Below, in pieces: positions 47,331-56,340 of a stretch of 64,000 nucleotides of DNA. Position 1 is the stretch's first letter; each line of letters starts with the position of its first letter. The DNA is from Isochrysis galbana. Its lineage: Eukaryota > Haptophyta > Isochrysidales > Isochrysidaceae. The notes beneath the pieces are model-generated. The model worked only from the letters and a program-made list of their open reading frames with translations. It ran no database searches and was not told the origin of the DNA. The stretch is from NCBI GenBank assembly GCA_018136815.1, contig CM030933.1:3273144-3337143 (forward strand). The letters are read 5' to 3'. The position numbers were made by a program, and so were the translations under genes.

Positions 47331-47800
47331 TCCACGCTGGGGGATAACCCCTTTCGGGTAAAAGCAACGCGGGGGGGGGGGGGGGGGCACTCATGAATAG
47401 GGGCCCAGGAGCGCTAATCTCTCCTCGCCGAAGTGAGTGGCCGCGGCAAGCCGCGGCCCTTCCCTCCTGGCCCTGGCGCCCCCGTCTTCTCTTACCCAAA
47501 CGGGGCGAGAAGACACGTTTCTGCCGGAGGGGAGAGCTGCCGCTCCCCCATCCCCTCCCTCTTCCCTTTTCCGCCTCCTCTCTTCCTTGCGGCGGGGGCC
47601 CATGGCGCGCGCCTGCGACCCCTCTTCAGGTCCCCAGGAGGCCGGCAGGGGCAGGGGCCTACGAGCGCAGCTCAGGGGGCAAGTGAGGCTGGGGCATGGC
47701 CCTGGCCCCTCCTGCCTCTCCCTCGCTGGCTCTCGAGCCCCTGCCAGTCGACTGGAGCTAGCTGGGGGGTCTTGATCAGGGGGGCCCAGGGGGAGGAGGA
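47331..47800. repeat. GC-rich dispersed repeat, copy 2
   Basis: Second long copy of the repeat at 39914-40390, same orientation, including a G16 run at ~47371-47386. It directly abuts the minus-strand LINE ORF1 fragment at 47806-48200. Confidence 0.8.
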
Positions 47801-47805
47801 GCTGG

Positions 47806-48200
47806 TCAGAGGGATGGGCAGGCCACGACGGGCCAGGGCGGGCGAGTCAGGCGGGCCTGTGGGGAGAGGAATGGGTCAGCAGGGCTGTGTGCTCTTGGCA
47901 AGCCATCAGGCGTGCCAGTGCCAGGAGAGTGGGTGATTCCTCCCCCATGGCAGGGGAGGAGTGGAGAGGGAGGGGGGCTCGTGCCCCCCCATGGGCGAAC
48001 TAAGTATAAACTTAGTTGCTGCTGAGGAGGCGAGGGCGGTAGGGCCATGTTGACGTCGGTATCAGGTGGGGCAGAGGCCTGCGAGCGCGCTTCGGCTCCG
48101 GCGGCTTGGGGCGGCCCTTGTGGGGCGTCGTGGCGGCGGGGGGCTGGGAGGTGGGAGCGGTCGGCGCGCGCTCCATCGCTGAAACTATAACAATAGTTTT
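47806..48200 (-). mobile_element. LINE 5' end with ORF1 start, frameshifted
   Basis: On the minus strand the stem-loop aaactat-tgtt-atagttt (48200-48182) is followed 5 nt later by ATGGAGCG at 48176 (MERAPTAPTSQPPAATTPHK). About 35 codons later the reading frame shifts: a different frame gives PPDTDVNMALPPSPPQQQ, matching PPDTDVDMAPPPSPPHQP in the copy at 62881. Truncated and dead. Bases 48201-48675 beyond it show no gene. Confidence 0.75.
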
Positions 48201-48675
48201 CTGACTAAACTACGATCAAACAAGAAAGCTTCGAATGAAATGTGAAACTTGGCACTTGCAGACAGTGCAGTGCAACTACAACTCAGGCTAGAAACGTGAT
48301 GGCGTGATGGTGTGTGACATTCATCAGAATTGCTCATCGCATGCTCTCGGCTTGTTCGTTGAATCACTCATGAGCTTTCATTCCGCTATACTGCACGCCC
48401 AATGGACACGCTTAACGTACGAGCACGCTCTCCAACGGCGGTGAAGCTCGTCGGAGGCGAACGGCTTCGCGTATACACACGAGCTCTAGCGACGTCGGCA
48501 AACCGTTGGGAAACTAGGACATTCTAGATCAACGGCAGGCGCCGCGATGTGGTGCTTCACCTTGAACCGAAAGTGGCCAACTGGCCGGAGTTTGCGCGCA
48601 GGACCGCGTAGTCATGGAACTTCTCGCCGCTGGCAGTGAGGTAGCCGTCTCGTTGGCTGGCCGCTGAGCCCATGC

Positions 48676-48993
48676 TCACCTGCATGTGCTAAACAGTGAA
48701 TGGCACTCGCGCGTACACTGTGGCGGGCAGGGAGACGTAATGCAGACAACGTCGTAGCACGACGTCACCGGGATCTCGAAGGCCGAGCAGTCCGCGGGGC
48801 ATTGGAATGCCGTGGGAGGCGCCTGCGGGCACGAGGCTGTAGAGCAGCGGTTCGACTCGATGCAGTCGCAGTAGGCTCCGAGGGCGCCGGTGGAGGTGTA
48901 GCAACAGTCAGACTCGGCACAGAAGAGTTTGGATGGTAGGCTGAGCACTTGTGCCCCCGGCATCGCCGCCAGCACCAGCAGGGACGTGCGCAT
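48676..48993 (-). CDS. Small secreted cysteine-rich protein (105 aa)
   Basis: ATG at 48993. Signal-peptide-like start MRTSLLVLAAMPGAQVLS, then 16 Cys in about 85 residues: CAESDCCYTS, YCDCIESNRCSTASC, CPADCSAF, CYDVVCITSPCPPQCTREC. Likely disulfide-stabilised and extracellular. No named family recognised. The upstream region on its coding strand is pure (CT)n from ~49050. A fifth of the protein is Ser/Thr/Pro. The frame is intact and ends TCR-stop. Confidence 0.6.
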   Translation of the reverse strand: MRTSLLVLAAMPGAQVLSLPSKLFCAESDCCYTSTGALGAYCDCIESNRCSTASCPQAPPTAFQCPADCSAFEIPVTSCYDVVCITSPCPPQCTRECHSLFSTCR

Positions 48994-49047
48994 GGGACTG
49001 GATCCTTGCTTCCCCTTGCCTTGGTGCGGCCGGATGAAGGCCGCGGG

Positions 49048-49048
49048 G

Positions 49049-49095
<47 letters not shown>

Positions 49096-50445
49096 AGAAA
49101 CGGGGGAGAGAAGAGAGAGAGTGAGAGAGGGAGGGGATAGCGGACGATACGGTGAATGTCTGGCTGCGGAGTATTAATGAATTCCCTTGGTTTATGTCCG
49201 TCCTCGCTCTCTCTCTGGTCTCTCGCCTCGCAGAGAGAGAGAGAGAAAGGCGAGCGGGAAGAGGAAGAAGAAGAAGAAGAGAGAGGAGAGAGAGAGAGGG
49301 AGGGGGAGAGAGAGAGAAGAAGAGGAAGAGAGAAGAGAGGGGGGGAGGGGGGGAGGGGGGGAGAGAGAGATGGAGGGAGGGGGAGAGAGAAGAGAGGGAG
49401 GGAGGGGGAGAGAGAAGACAGGAGGGGGGGGGAGAGAAGAGAGGGGGGAGGGGGAGAGAGAAGAGAGGAGGGGGGGGAGAGAGAAGAGAGGGAGGGAGGG
49501 GGAGAGAGAAGAGAGAAGAGAAGAGAGGGAGGGAGGGGGAGAGAGAAGAGAGAAGAGAAGAGAGGGAGGGAGGGGGAGAGAGAAGAGAGGGGGGCGAGGG
49601 GGAGAGAGAAGACAGGAGGGGGGGGGGAGAGAAGAGAGGGGGGAGGGGGAGAGAGAAGAGAGGAGGGGGGGGAGAGAGAAGAGAGGGAGGGAGGGGGAGA
49701 GAGAAGAGAGAAGAGAAGAGAGGGAGGGAGGGGGAGAGAGAAGAGAGAAGAGAAGAGAGGGAGGGAGGGGGAGAGAGAAGAGAGGGGGGCGAGGGGGGAG
49801 AGAAGAGAGGGGGGAGGGGGAGAGAGAAGAGAGGAGGGGGGGGAGAGAGAAGAGAGGGAGGGAGGGGGAGAGAGAAGAGAGAAGAGAAGAGAGGGAGGGA
49901 GGGGGAGAGAGAAGAGAGGGGGGCGAGGGGGAGAGAGAAGACAGGAGGGGGGGGGAGAGAAGAGAGGGGGGAGGGGGAGAGAGAAGAGAGGAGGGGGGGA
50001 GAGAGAAGAGAGGGAGGGAGGGGGAGAGAGAAGAGAGAAGAGAAGAGAGGGAGGGAGGGGGAGAGAGAAGAGAGGGGGGCGAGGGGGAGAGAGAAGACAG
50101 GAGGGGGGGGGAGAGAAGAGAGGGGGGAGGGGAGAGAGAAGAGAGGAGGGGGGGAGAGAGAAGAGAGGGAGGGAGGGGGAGAGAGAAGAGAGAAGAGAAG
50201 AGAGGGAGGGAGGGGGAGAGAGAAGAGAGGGGGCGAGGGGGAGAGAGAAGACAGGAGGGGGGGGGGAGAGAAGAGAGGGGGAGGGGGAGAGAGAAGAGAG
50301 GAGGGGGGGGAGAGAGAAGAGAGGGAGGGAGGGGGAGAGAGAAGAGAGAAGAGAAGAGAGGGAGGGAGGGGGAGAGAGAAGAGAGAAGAGAAGAGAGGGA
50401 GGGAGGGGGAGAGAGAAGAGAGGAGGGGGGGGGGAAGGAGGACGG
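49048..50445 (-). repeat. GA/CT minisatellite upstream of the secreted Cys-rich gene
   Basis: Plus strand is almost only G and A. A ~155-195-bp higher-order unit (landmark agaagacagg at 49414, 49608, 49938, 50093, 50247) is built from shorter ~41-bp steps of gagggagggagggggagagagaagagagaaga type. Because the plus strand has almost no T, all three plus frames stay open for ~430 codons. I regard none as genes. Read from the minus strand it is a C/T-rich tract leading to the gene at 48993. Confidence 0.9.
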
Positions 50446-50545
50446 AAGCGTACCTTCTAAAGTTAAAGTAAAGAAGGTACATCCCCTCCGTACTATCTTC
50501 TAAAGTTAAAGTAAAAAAGGTACATCCCGTCCGTACTTTACTTTT
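50446..50545. repeat. Tandem duplication of ~50 bp with internal hairpin
   Basis: tctaaagttaaagtaaa and ggtacatccc.tccgtact occur twice (about 50455-50503 and 50502-50540). In the first copy accttct and agaaggt form a short stem. Next to it is a C-rich stretch at 50601-50630. Confidence 0.7.
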
Positions 50546-50699
50546 TACTTCAGGTATACCTATGGGCAACAAGTATATACTTAGTTCAGCATCGGAGGGC
50601 GCCCCCCCCCCCCCTCCCCCCCCCCCCGCTCAGGCACCCATTTTCCTCCGGGGGGCCTGTCGGTCAAACCCATGCTGTGCATTCTGGCAAGAGCAGGGC

Positions 50700-51570
50700 A
50701 ATCAACACCCTACAAGGCATATACGTATACAACGTATACACGCCAGACCCCAAAACTGTGTATTATACACAGGTCGCCGAGGCCGTATACACAGTGTATA
50801 CACAAGCGCGCGAGCGCGCGAGCCGCTCACGCGCAGCGATGGCGCGGCAAGGCCGCGGCGGCCCGCTTGCCCCCCCGCCTGTGGCCCGTGGGAGCGCCCC
50901 CTCCATCCATTGCCTCCCCGTCCTCCTCTTCTCACTTCCACTTCTTGTGCTTTGTCCATACACATCAGCACATACATCACATGCTTCTTCAGCAAAAAAA
51001 ACCAAACACCCATATATATTCCCATATATACATATACCATTTACACAACACCATAAGTTATGCCATAAGTAAGACAACACAAATACACAAGCAAACATGA
51101 CTGACTATGACTATGCTGTAAGTCTCAAGATGACACGTTCACAAGCCTCATCATCTCCTACATGCTCGTCGTCCGAGCCTTCTCCACTCTCTTCATCAGT
51201 ATCGCACTTGCATATGTCTATGTCTGGGCGCAAAGCAGCGTCTTGCATGCGCGGCTGCAGGCCGAGTGATTCGTGACAAAAACCAATTTGTCTGCGGTCA
51301 TGTGCGATAATCTCGACCGGGCAGCTGCAGCTGTCTTAATTTGTCCATACACGGACCAATTTCGTTCTGCTGCCGATGCTGCAGCAGGCTAAGCATATAT
51401 ATATTATATATATAATATATATACTACTATATATGTATACACACTATATATATACTCCTAATATATTATATAGTGTGTGTATACAGCTGTGTATACACTG
51501 TGTATACAGCCAAAGGCTGTATACACAGCGTATAATGTGTATACTCGGGGCCGTCTTGTGTATATGCCAT
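50700..51570. repeat. GTATAC-rich palindromic region
   Basis: Two clusters of GTATAC / gtgtatacac words (about 50715-50810 and 51430-51555) plus (ta)n between 51395 and 51475. Several are self-complementary, e.g. tgtatacagcc-aaa-ggctgtataca near 51507. A short minus-strand acidic tail (CKCDTDEESGEGSDDEHVGD) ends near 51110. No gene supported. Confidence 0.6.
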
Positions 51571-51830
51571 GTAGGATCAACACAACCACCTAGACTGACG
51601 GATTGGAGGTTGGAGGTTGAGGTTACAGATGGGACGGAGGGAACCGGAAGGTACGGAAGGTAGGCGGCGGAAGGCACGGTGTTTTGGAAATTGGCGGGTT
51701 GGACGGGTTGATCCACCTCAATGGCGGGAGGATGGATGGCGGGCAGTGGCGAGGGCGAGCGGGACGACGGGGCGGACGATAGCACGATAGTGGTAGCGAG
51801 TGCGAGAGCCACAAGCCTCGCTCCTTCGCC

Positions 51831-52325
51831 ATGGGCCAGTACTTTGTCTTCATCGCCAAGCGACTCGGTCACCGCACCTACGAGGAGGTCCGCAGCCCAG
51901 CCTTCAGGTTCTGCGAACACATGGAGGAGGGCATGAGCGGCGCCATCCTGGCGATGCTGCTCGTCACACAACCTCTGGCATGGGCCGTGGATGTGGAGAC
52001 TTCCGCGTGGATCTGGCCAAGGAACGCTACCCGTTGATGTGGGCACTCATCAAGCCATACATGGGCCGTTGGTGCAAGGCAACCCTCATGCTCGTCGGCG
52101 ACTACTCCGACGACGACAGGATCCCCAAGACCAAGTACATACATTGGAGACGAGGCCGCCGTCGCGTACCTCTGCATGGAATACATCATGGCGGTCGCGT
52201 ACGCTGAAACGACTCCCATGGTGCAAGTGCACCGAGCAGCTGGCAAACTCTACATGGAGAACAAGGAGGCCGTCCTCGCACGCGTCACGGACCTCCGCTC
52301 GCCACCCAAGATCAATTTTAATTTT
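51831..52325 (+). pseudogene. Broken unknown gene
   Basis: ATG at 51831 gives MGQYFVFIAKRLGHRTYEEV...FRFCEHMEEGMSGAILAMLLV, then a frame change near 51985 to FRVDLAKERYPLMWALIKPY...MLVGDYSDDDRIPKTKYI, then another near 52140 to GDEAAVAYLCMEYIMAVAYA...VHRAAGKLYMENKEAVLARV. All three pieces look protein-like and follow on, so at least two indels have broken one gene. Its 3' end runs into the LINE tail at 52315. Family not recognised. Confidence 0.6.
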
Positions 52326-52342
52326 TAACAAATTTTTATGGA
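52315..52342 (-). mobile_element. LINE 3' tail relic
   Basis: aattttaatttttaacaaatttttatgg matches the A/T tail of the TSD-flanked element (38018-38046) with one base inserted. It marks the 3' end of a minus-strand insertion whose body is not clearly recognisable to the right. Confidence 0.65.
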
Positions 52343-52419
52343 CAGAAAGCATTCAAGGTCATCCCCGGCAGAATTTTTGCAGACTTTTTCCTTGATTCCG
52401 GCCGAAGGCGCGGGTGGCT

Positions 52420-52560
52420 GGGGGTTACCGCGTGTGTAGAGAGTGGGGGAGCGTGATTAGCTTTGTACTCATCATCTTCGTAATAATAATATTATTGTGG
52501 CTACCCAAAAAGAAAACAAGCATGGCCCTCTTTTGACGGAACGCGACTTTGCCTCGTATA
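52420..52560. repeat. Dispersed repeat, copy 2 (first copy 34735-34880)
   Basis: Same order of blocks as at 34735-34880, with a ~17-bp insertion after agctttgta (ctcatcatcttcg) and a shorter join before ggccctctttt. The following 52561-52900 shows no gene. Confidence 0.8.
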
Positions 52561-52899
52561 GGCGTGGCCATCAGACCCTTTGGCTTCGCGCTGGAGCTGA
52601 GTGATGGCCTCGGCCCGCGCTAGCCCCGGCGCCCCGGCTTGCGCCCGCGCGGCCTCACGGCAAAACACGGCTGTGTTTATAACTCCTGTAGCTGTAGAAA
52701 CAAACTGTTCCTGTGTTGAACATCTATGAGACGCACAGACGAACCGGCGAACCGGCACAAGAGACGAAGGGGAGGACTACAAGAAAAGAGATGTGAATGT
52801 GAATGTTCACAGATAAGTAAAGAGCACTAGTACACTGTATCGGCCGTCGGCGGCCCGCGCCGTTGGACCGCTGCACACCTCGCCTCTTCTCTCACAGCT

Positions 52900-53224
52900 C
52901 CTCTCGCGCTCTCTCTCTCTCTCTACCACCCTCTCTCTCTTTCCCTCTCTCTCTCTCCCTCTCTCTCTCCCTCTCTCCCTCCCTCCCTCTCTCTCTCTCT
53001 CTCCCCCTCGCCCGAGACTGGAGGCCGCTAGAAGAATAAGAGAGAGAGAGAGAGAGAAAAGAGAGAAAAGCAAAGAGAAAAAAAAACCAAGGAGGATCTC
53101 TGTCGGTCCCACCCCTGTCGTCGACACGGCTCACGCACCGAGAGAGAGAGCGAGCATCGGCTCGTCCAGACACACCCCTCCTCCTTCTCTCTCCCTCTCT
53201 CCCTCGCTCCATCTCTTCTCTCGG
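52900..53224 (+). promoter_or_regulatory. C/T-rich leader of the nucleoredoxin gene
   Basis: (CT)n/(CCCT)n on the coding strand at 52904-53010 and again at 53175-53220, ending ~5 nt before the ATG at 53225. It is interrupted by a GA/A-rich stretch at 53036-53092. Promoter/5' UTR role is inferred. Confidence 0.5.
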
Positions 53225-54606
53225 ATGTCGGCGATCGCGCAGCTCGTTGGTGACACCCTCGTCTCGAAGCAGGGCAAGGTGAGCCACGTCACCGCTGCGA
53301 GACTCTGGCTTTCTCACCTGTTCTCCGTTTGCCGTCAACTGCCGTCACCGTCTGTCTTCCTACGCTCGCTCTGCACGCCCTTCAGCCACCATCCTCTTAT
53401 TTGTTCACGCAGGTCAGCACGACCGAGGCCTTGGCCGGCAAAGAGGCCGTCGCGCTCTACTTTTCCGCCCACTGGTGCCCGCCCTGCCGCAATTTCACGC
53501 CGCTCCTTGCTGGTCAGTATAAGAAGCTGACTGGTGAGCTCGGCAAGCCTTTCGAGGTGATTTTCATCTCGTCCGACAAGGACCAGGCCTCGTTCGACGA
53601 GTACTACTCTGAACATCCATGGCTCGCTCTTCCATTCGAGGATCGCGACAAGAAGAACGCCCTTTCCAAGAAGTTCAAAGTGCAGGGAATTCCCACGCTG
53701 ATTGTGCTTGACCCCAAGACGGGCGAGGTCATCACCAAGGACGGCCGTTCGGCCGTGATGGAGGACGAGACGGGCGAGGCCTTCCCGTGGAAACCGCCGA
53801 CAATCTGGGAGGCTCTCGGAGAGGATTTCCTTTCCAAAGACGATGAGGTATCGATCGACGAGATCAAGGGGCCCGGCAAGGTCATTGGCTTGTATTTCTC
53901 GGCACATTGGTGCCCGCCCTGCAAGGCCTTCACACCTCAGTTGGCAAAGACCTACAACAAGGTGCGCGCTGACGGCAAGAAGTTCGAAGTCATTTTCTGC
54001 TCTTCTGATAGAGACACGGCTTCGTTCGCCGAGTACTTTGGCGAGATGCCTTGGATTGCCATCCCGCACGGCGACAAGCGCAAGGGCCTTCTCTCCTCCA
54101 TGTTCAACGTTTCTGGCATCCCAACTCTCATTCTCATCGATGGCGAGACGGGCGAAGTGATCAATTCCTCGGGCCGCGCTGTGATCTCATCGGACCCTGA
54201 CGGTGCCAAATATCCCTGGCACCCGCCGGCCGTCTGCAACATGGCCGACGACGTGGAGGGGATCAATGAAGAGGTGTGCTTTTGCGTGATGGCCGAGGGG
54301 TGTGATGCAGACATGCAAGCGAAGCTGCTCGAGGCAGAGACGGCGCTATCCGAGGAGACCAAAGCAGCAGGCGGCGAGACCACGCTGTTCTTCGTCGCGA
54401 CGAAGAAGGACGAGGGACCAGTCGACCAAATTCGCAAACTCACTCAGCTCGGCGACCCCAACGGCAAGCCGCAACTCGTCATCTTGGACATCCCCGATGA
54501 TGGCGGCTACTACGTCTACGATGGGGATGTGGATGCCGTCGCGATGGGCAAGTTTCTGGCGGCCTACAAGGCAGGCACGCTGGCGCGCAAGCAGCTTGGA
54601 GCGTAA
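53225..54606 (+). CDS. Nucleoredoxin-like protein, tandem thioredoxin domains (2 exons)
   Basis: Exon 1 53225-53278 (MSAIAQLVGDTLVSKQGK), intron 53279-53412 (GTGAGC...CACGCAG, 134 nt), exon 2 53413-54606 starting VSTTEALAGK. 415 residues. Two thioredoxin folds each carry the active site HWCPPC followed by FTP (53470s and 53907s), each with the nucleoredoxin-type pattern FIS/FCSSD, a conserved PW(L/I)A(L/I)P and GIPTL(I) cis-Pro. A third, C-terminal thioredoxin-like domain lacks the CxxC (CFCVMAEGCDAD). The protein reduces disulfides of target proteins in the cytosol or nucleus. Close in design to trypanosomatid/plant nucleoredoxins. No signal peptide. Confidence 0.95.
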
Positions 54607-55655
54607 GCTAGCCGGCTGCGGCACGGCAAGTGCCGACATTGGTGCGACGTTCATCTATGTGGGCGGCTCTGGCGGGCTGATTGGTACCTAGAACCATGAA
54701 GTTCCACGCGCATCCCACTAGATTGCGTCAATCTGCGCGCCTGCCCACCGCCATCTTGGTCTTTGCTCTAGCAAAGAGGCGGCGTGCAAGGCGCCTTCGC
54801 TTCTGGTCAGGTTGCTTGGGGAGGAATGAGGAATGGATTGGTTGGCCGGTCGGTGAGCCGATGAAAGTAGAGAGAAGTGTCAAGTATGGATTGATGGGGT
54901 TGCCGGTGGCGGCGCAGGGGGGGAAGGAGTTGAAAGGTTGAGGAAGAGCGTTGGTAAAAAAAAATCAAAAAAAAATCTTGTTAAATCTTGTGTATTATCT
55001 TGTACGTATATGTTGGTTGTGAGACATTAGACATTAGACATCATTATTTAGTAGAATAATGTTTGTATTAGTATTATATGTATGTGTAGATGTATACAAA
55101 ATTATTCTCTCGTTACTCGGTTGCTCGTTGCTATTCAGGGTGAAGGTGAAGGTGAAGCGTTTACGCGAACCCCCCTCTCCTTGCTCGCGCGCATGGGCGC
55201 ATCGCCTCCAACTCCACATGCGCTGCCGCACTCGCACTCCGGCTTTCCGGCACTCTCCACTCGCACTCTCGCACTCGCTGCTCCCTCTCCATGCCCTGCG
55301 GCATTGCTGCATTGCTGACCCCTGCCGCCTGCCATCCATACTAGTACTAGTACTAGTTAGTGGCTAGTGGCTAGTGGCACTACGCACTACGCCTACGAGC
55401 GGGCAAGGCTCCAGGAGCGCCGACGCTGGCCGTTGGCAAGCTGCAGGCGCGAGCAGCTTACCACCCTTCCCCAAGGGCCGTTTTGTCCGAGTAGAGCGCC
55501 TTTGCTTCCCGTGTCGCTAGGCAGCAGACAGCAGCGACGACAGCAGACCGACAGACAGCAGACCGACAGATAGGATGTAAAGGAAGAGGATTTTGTACCG
55601 CGAGGGGGGGGGGCGCCGGCTCTCTCGCTCGAGTACAGTAGGTTCACTTGAATCG
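54607..55655. other. Intergenic region with microsatellites
   Basis: After the nucleoredoxin stop: A-rich aaaaaaaaatcaaaaaaaa near 54957, tandem gacatta (55022-55045), ggtgaa steps (~55139), ctagtacta and gtggcta repeats (55338-55380), and cagacagcag repeats (55522-55570). No gene supported. Confidence 0.5.
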
Positions 55656-55848
55656 CTTCCCCCCCCCCCTTCTCTCTCCGCTCTGTTCTCTCTCGTCTCT
55701 CTCCCTCTCTCTCTCTCTCCCTCTCTCTCTCTTTCTTCTCTCTCTCTCTCTCTCTCTCCCTCTTTCTTCTCTCTCTCTCTCTCTCTCTCTCCCTCTCTCT
55801 CTCTCTCCCTCTCTCTCTTTCTTCTCTCTCTCTCTCCCTCTCCCTCTT

Positions 55849-55909
<61 letters not shown>

Positions 55910-56340
55910 CCCCCCCCCCCCCCCGCCCCCCCCCCCGCCCCCCCTCTCTCTCTCCCTCCCTCCCTTCCTCCCCCCCTCCCCCCGTCTCTCTCCCGTTCCC
56001 ATTCTTCTCGTAGTTTCCGTCCCCTGAAATCTCTCTCTTCTCTCGCTCTCTCTCCACACTCTCTCTCTTCACTCTGTTTCTCTCTCTCCCTCCTCTCCCT
56101 CTACCACCCTCTCTCTCTCTCTCTCCCTCTCTTCTATTTTCTCCTGCTTGGACTCTCTCTCTCCCTCTTTCTCCCCCTCTCCCTCTCCCTATGGTCCTCT
56201 CTCCTCCCCGTTTTCTCTCTCTCTTGGTTCTATTTCTTACGTTCCCTTTGCGCGCCCACCAGCCGAAAGCCTTCCCAACCTCCCTCCCCCACCCGTCGGC
56301 CCCTCCCTCTCTCTCCCCCTCCCCGCCCCCTTCTCCCCAT
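55656..56340 (+). promoter_or_regulatory. C/T-rich leader of the coiled-coil gene
   Basis: About 690 bp of (CT)n and C-runs on the coding strand, including long (ct)n at 55850-55905 and C-runs at 55907-55943, reaching to within 3 nt of the ATG at 56341. Confidence 0.55.

Noticed and set aside
48908-50572. 554-codon minus-strand ORF of Ser/Leu/Pro repeats, and three ~435-codon plus-strand Arg/Glu/Gly ORFs
   Set aside because: They are low-complexity translations of the GA/CT minisatellite. The minus-strand one merely overlaps the true small gene in another frame.
28095-56340. Trans-splicing acceptors as the reason for pyrimidine tracts
   Set aside because: In the CHD, nucleoredoxin and coiled-coil genes no AG lies between tract and ATG. 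Only nudC has one, so spliced-leader addition is not supported.
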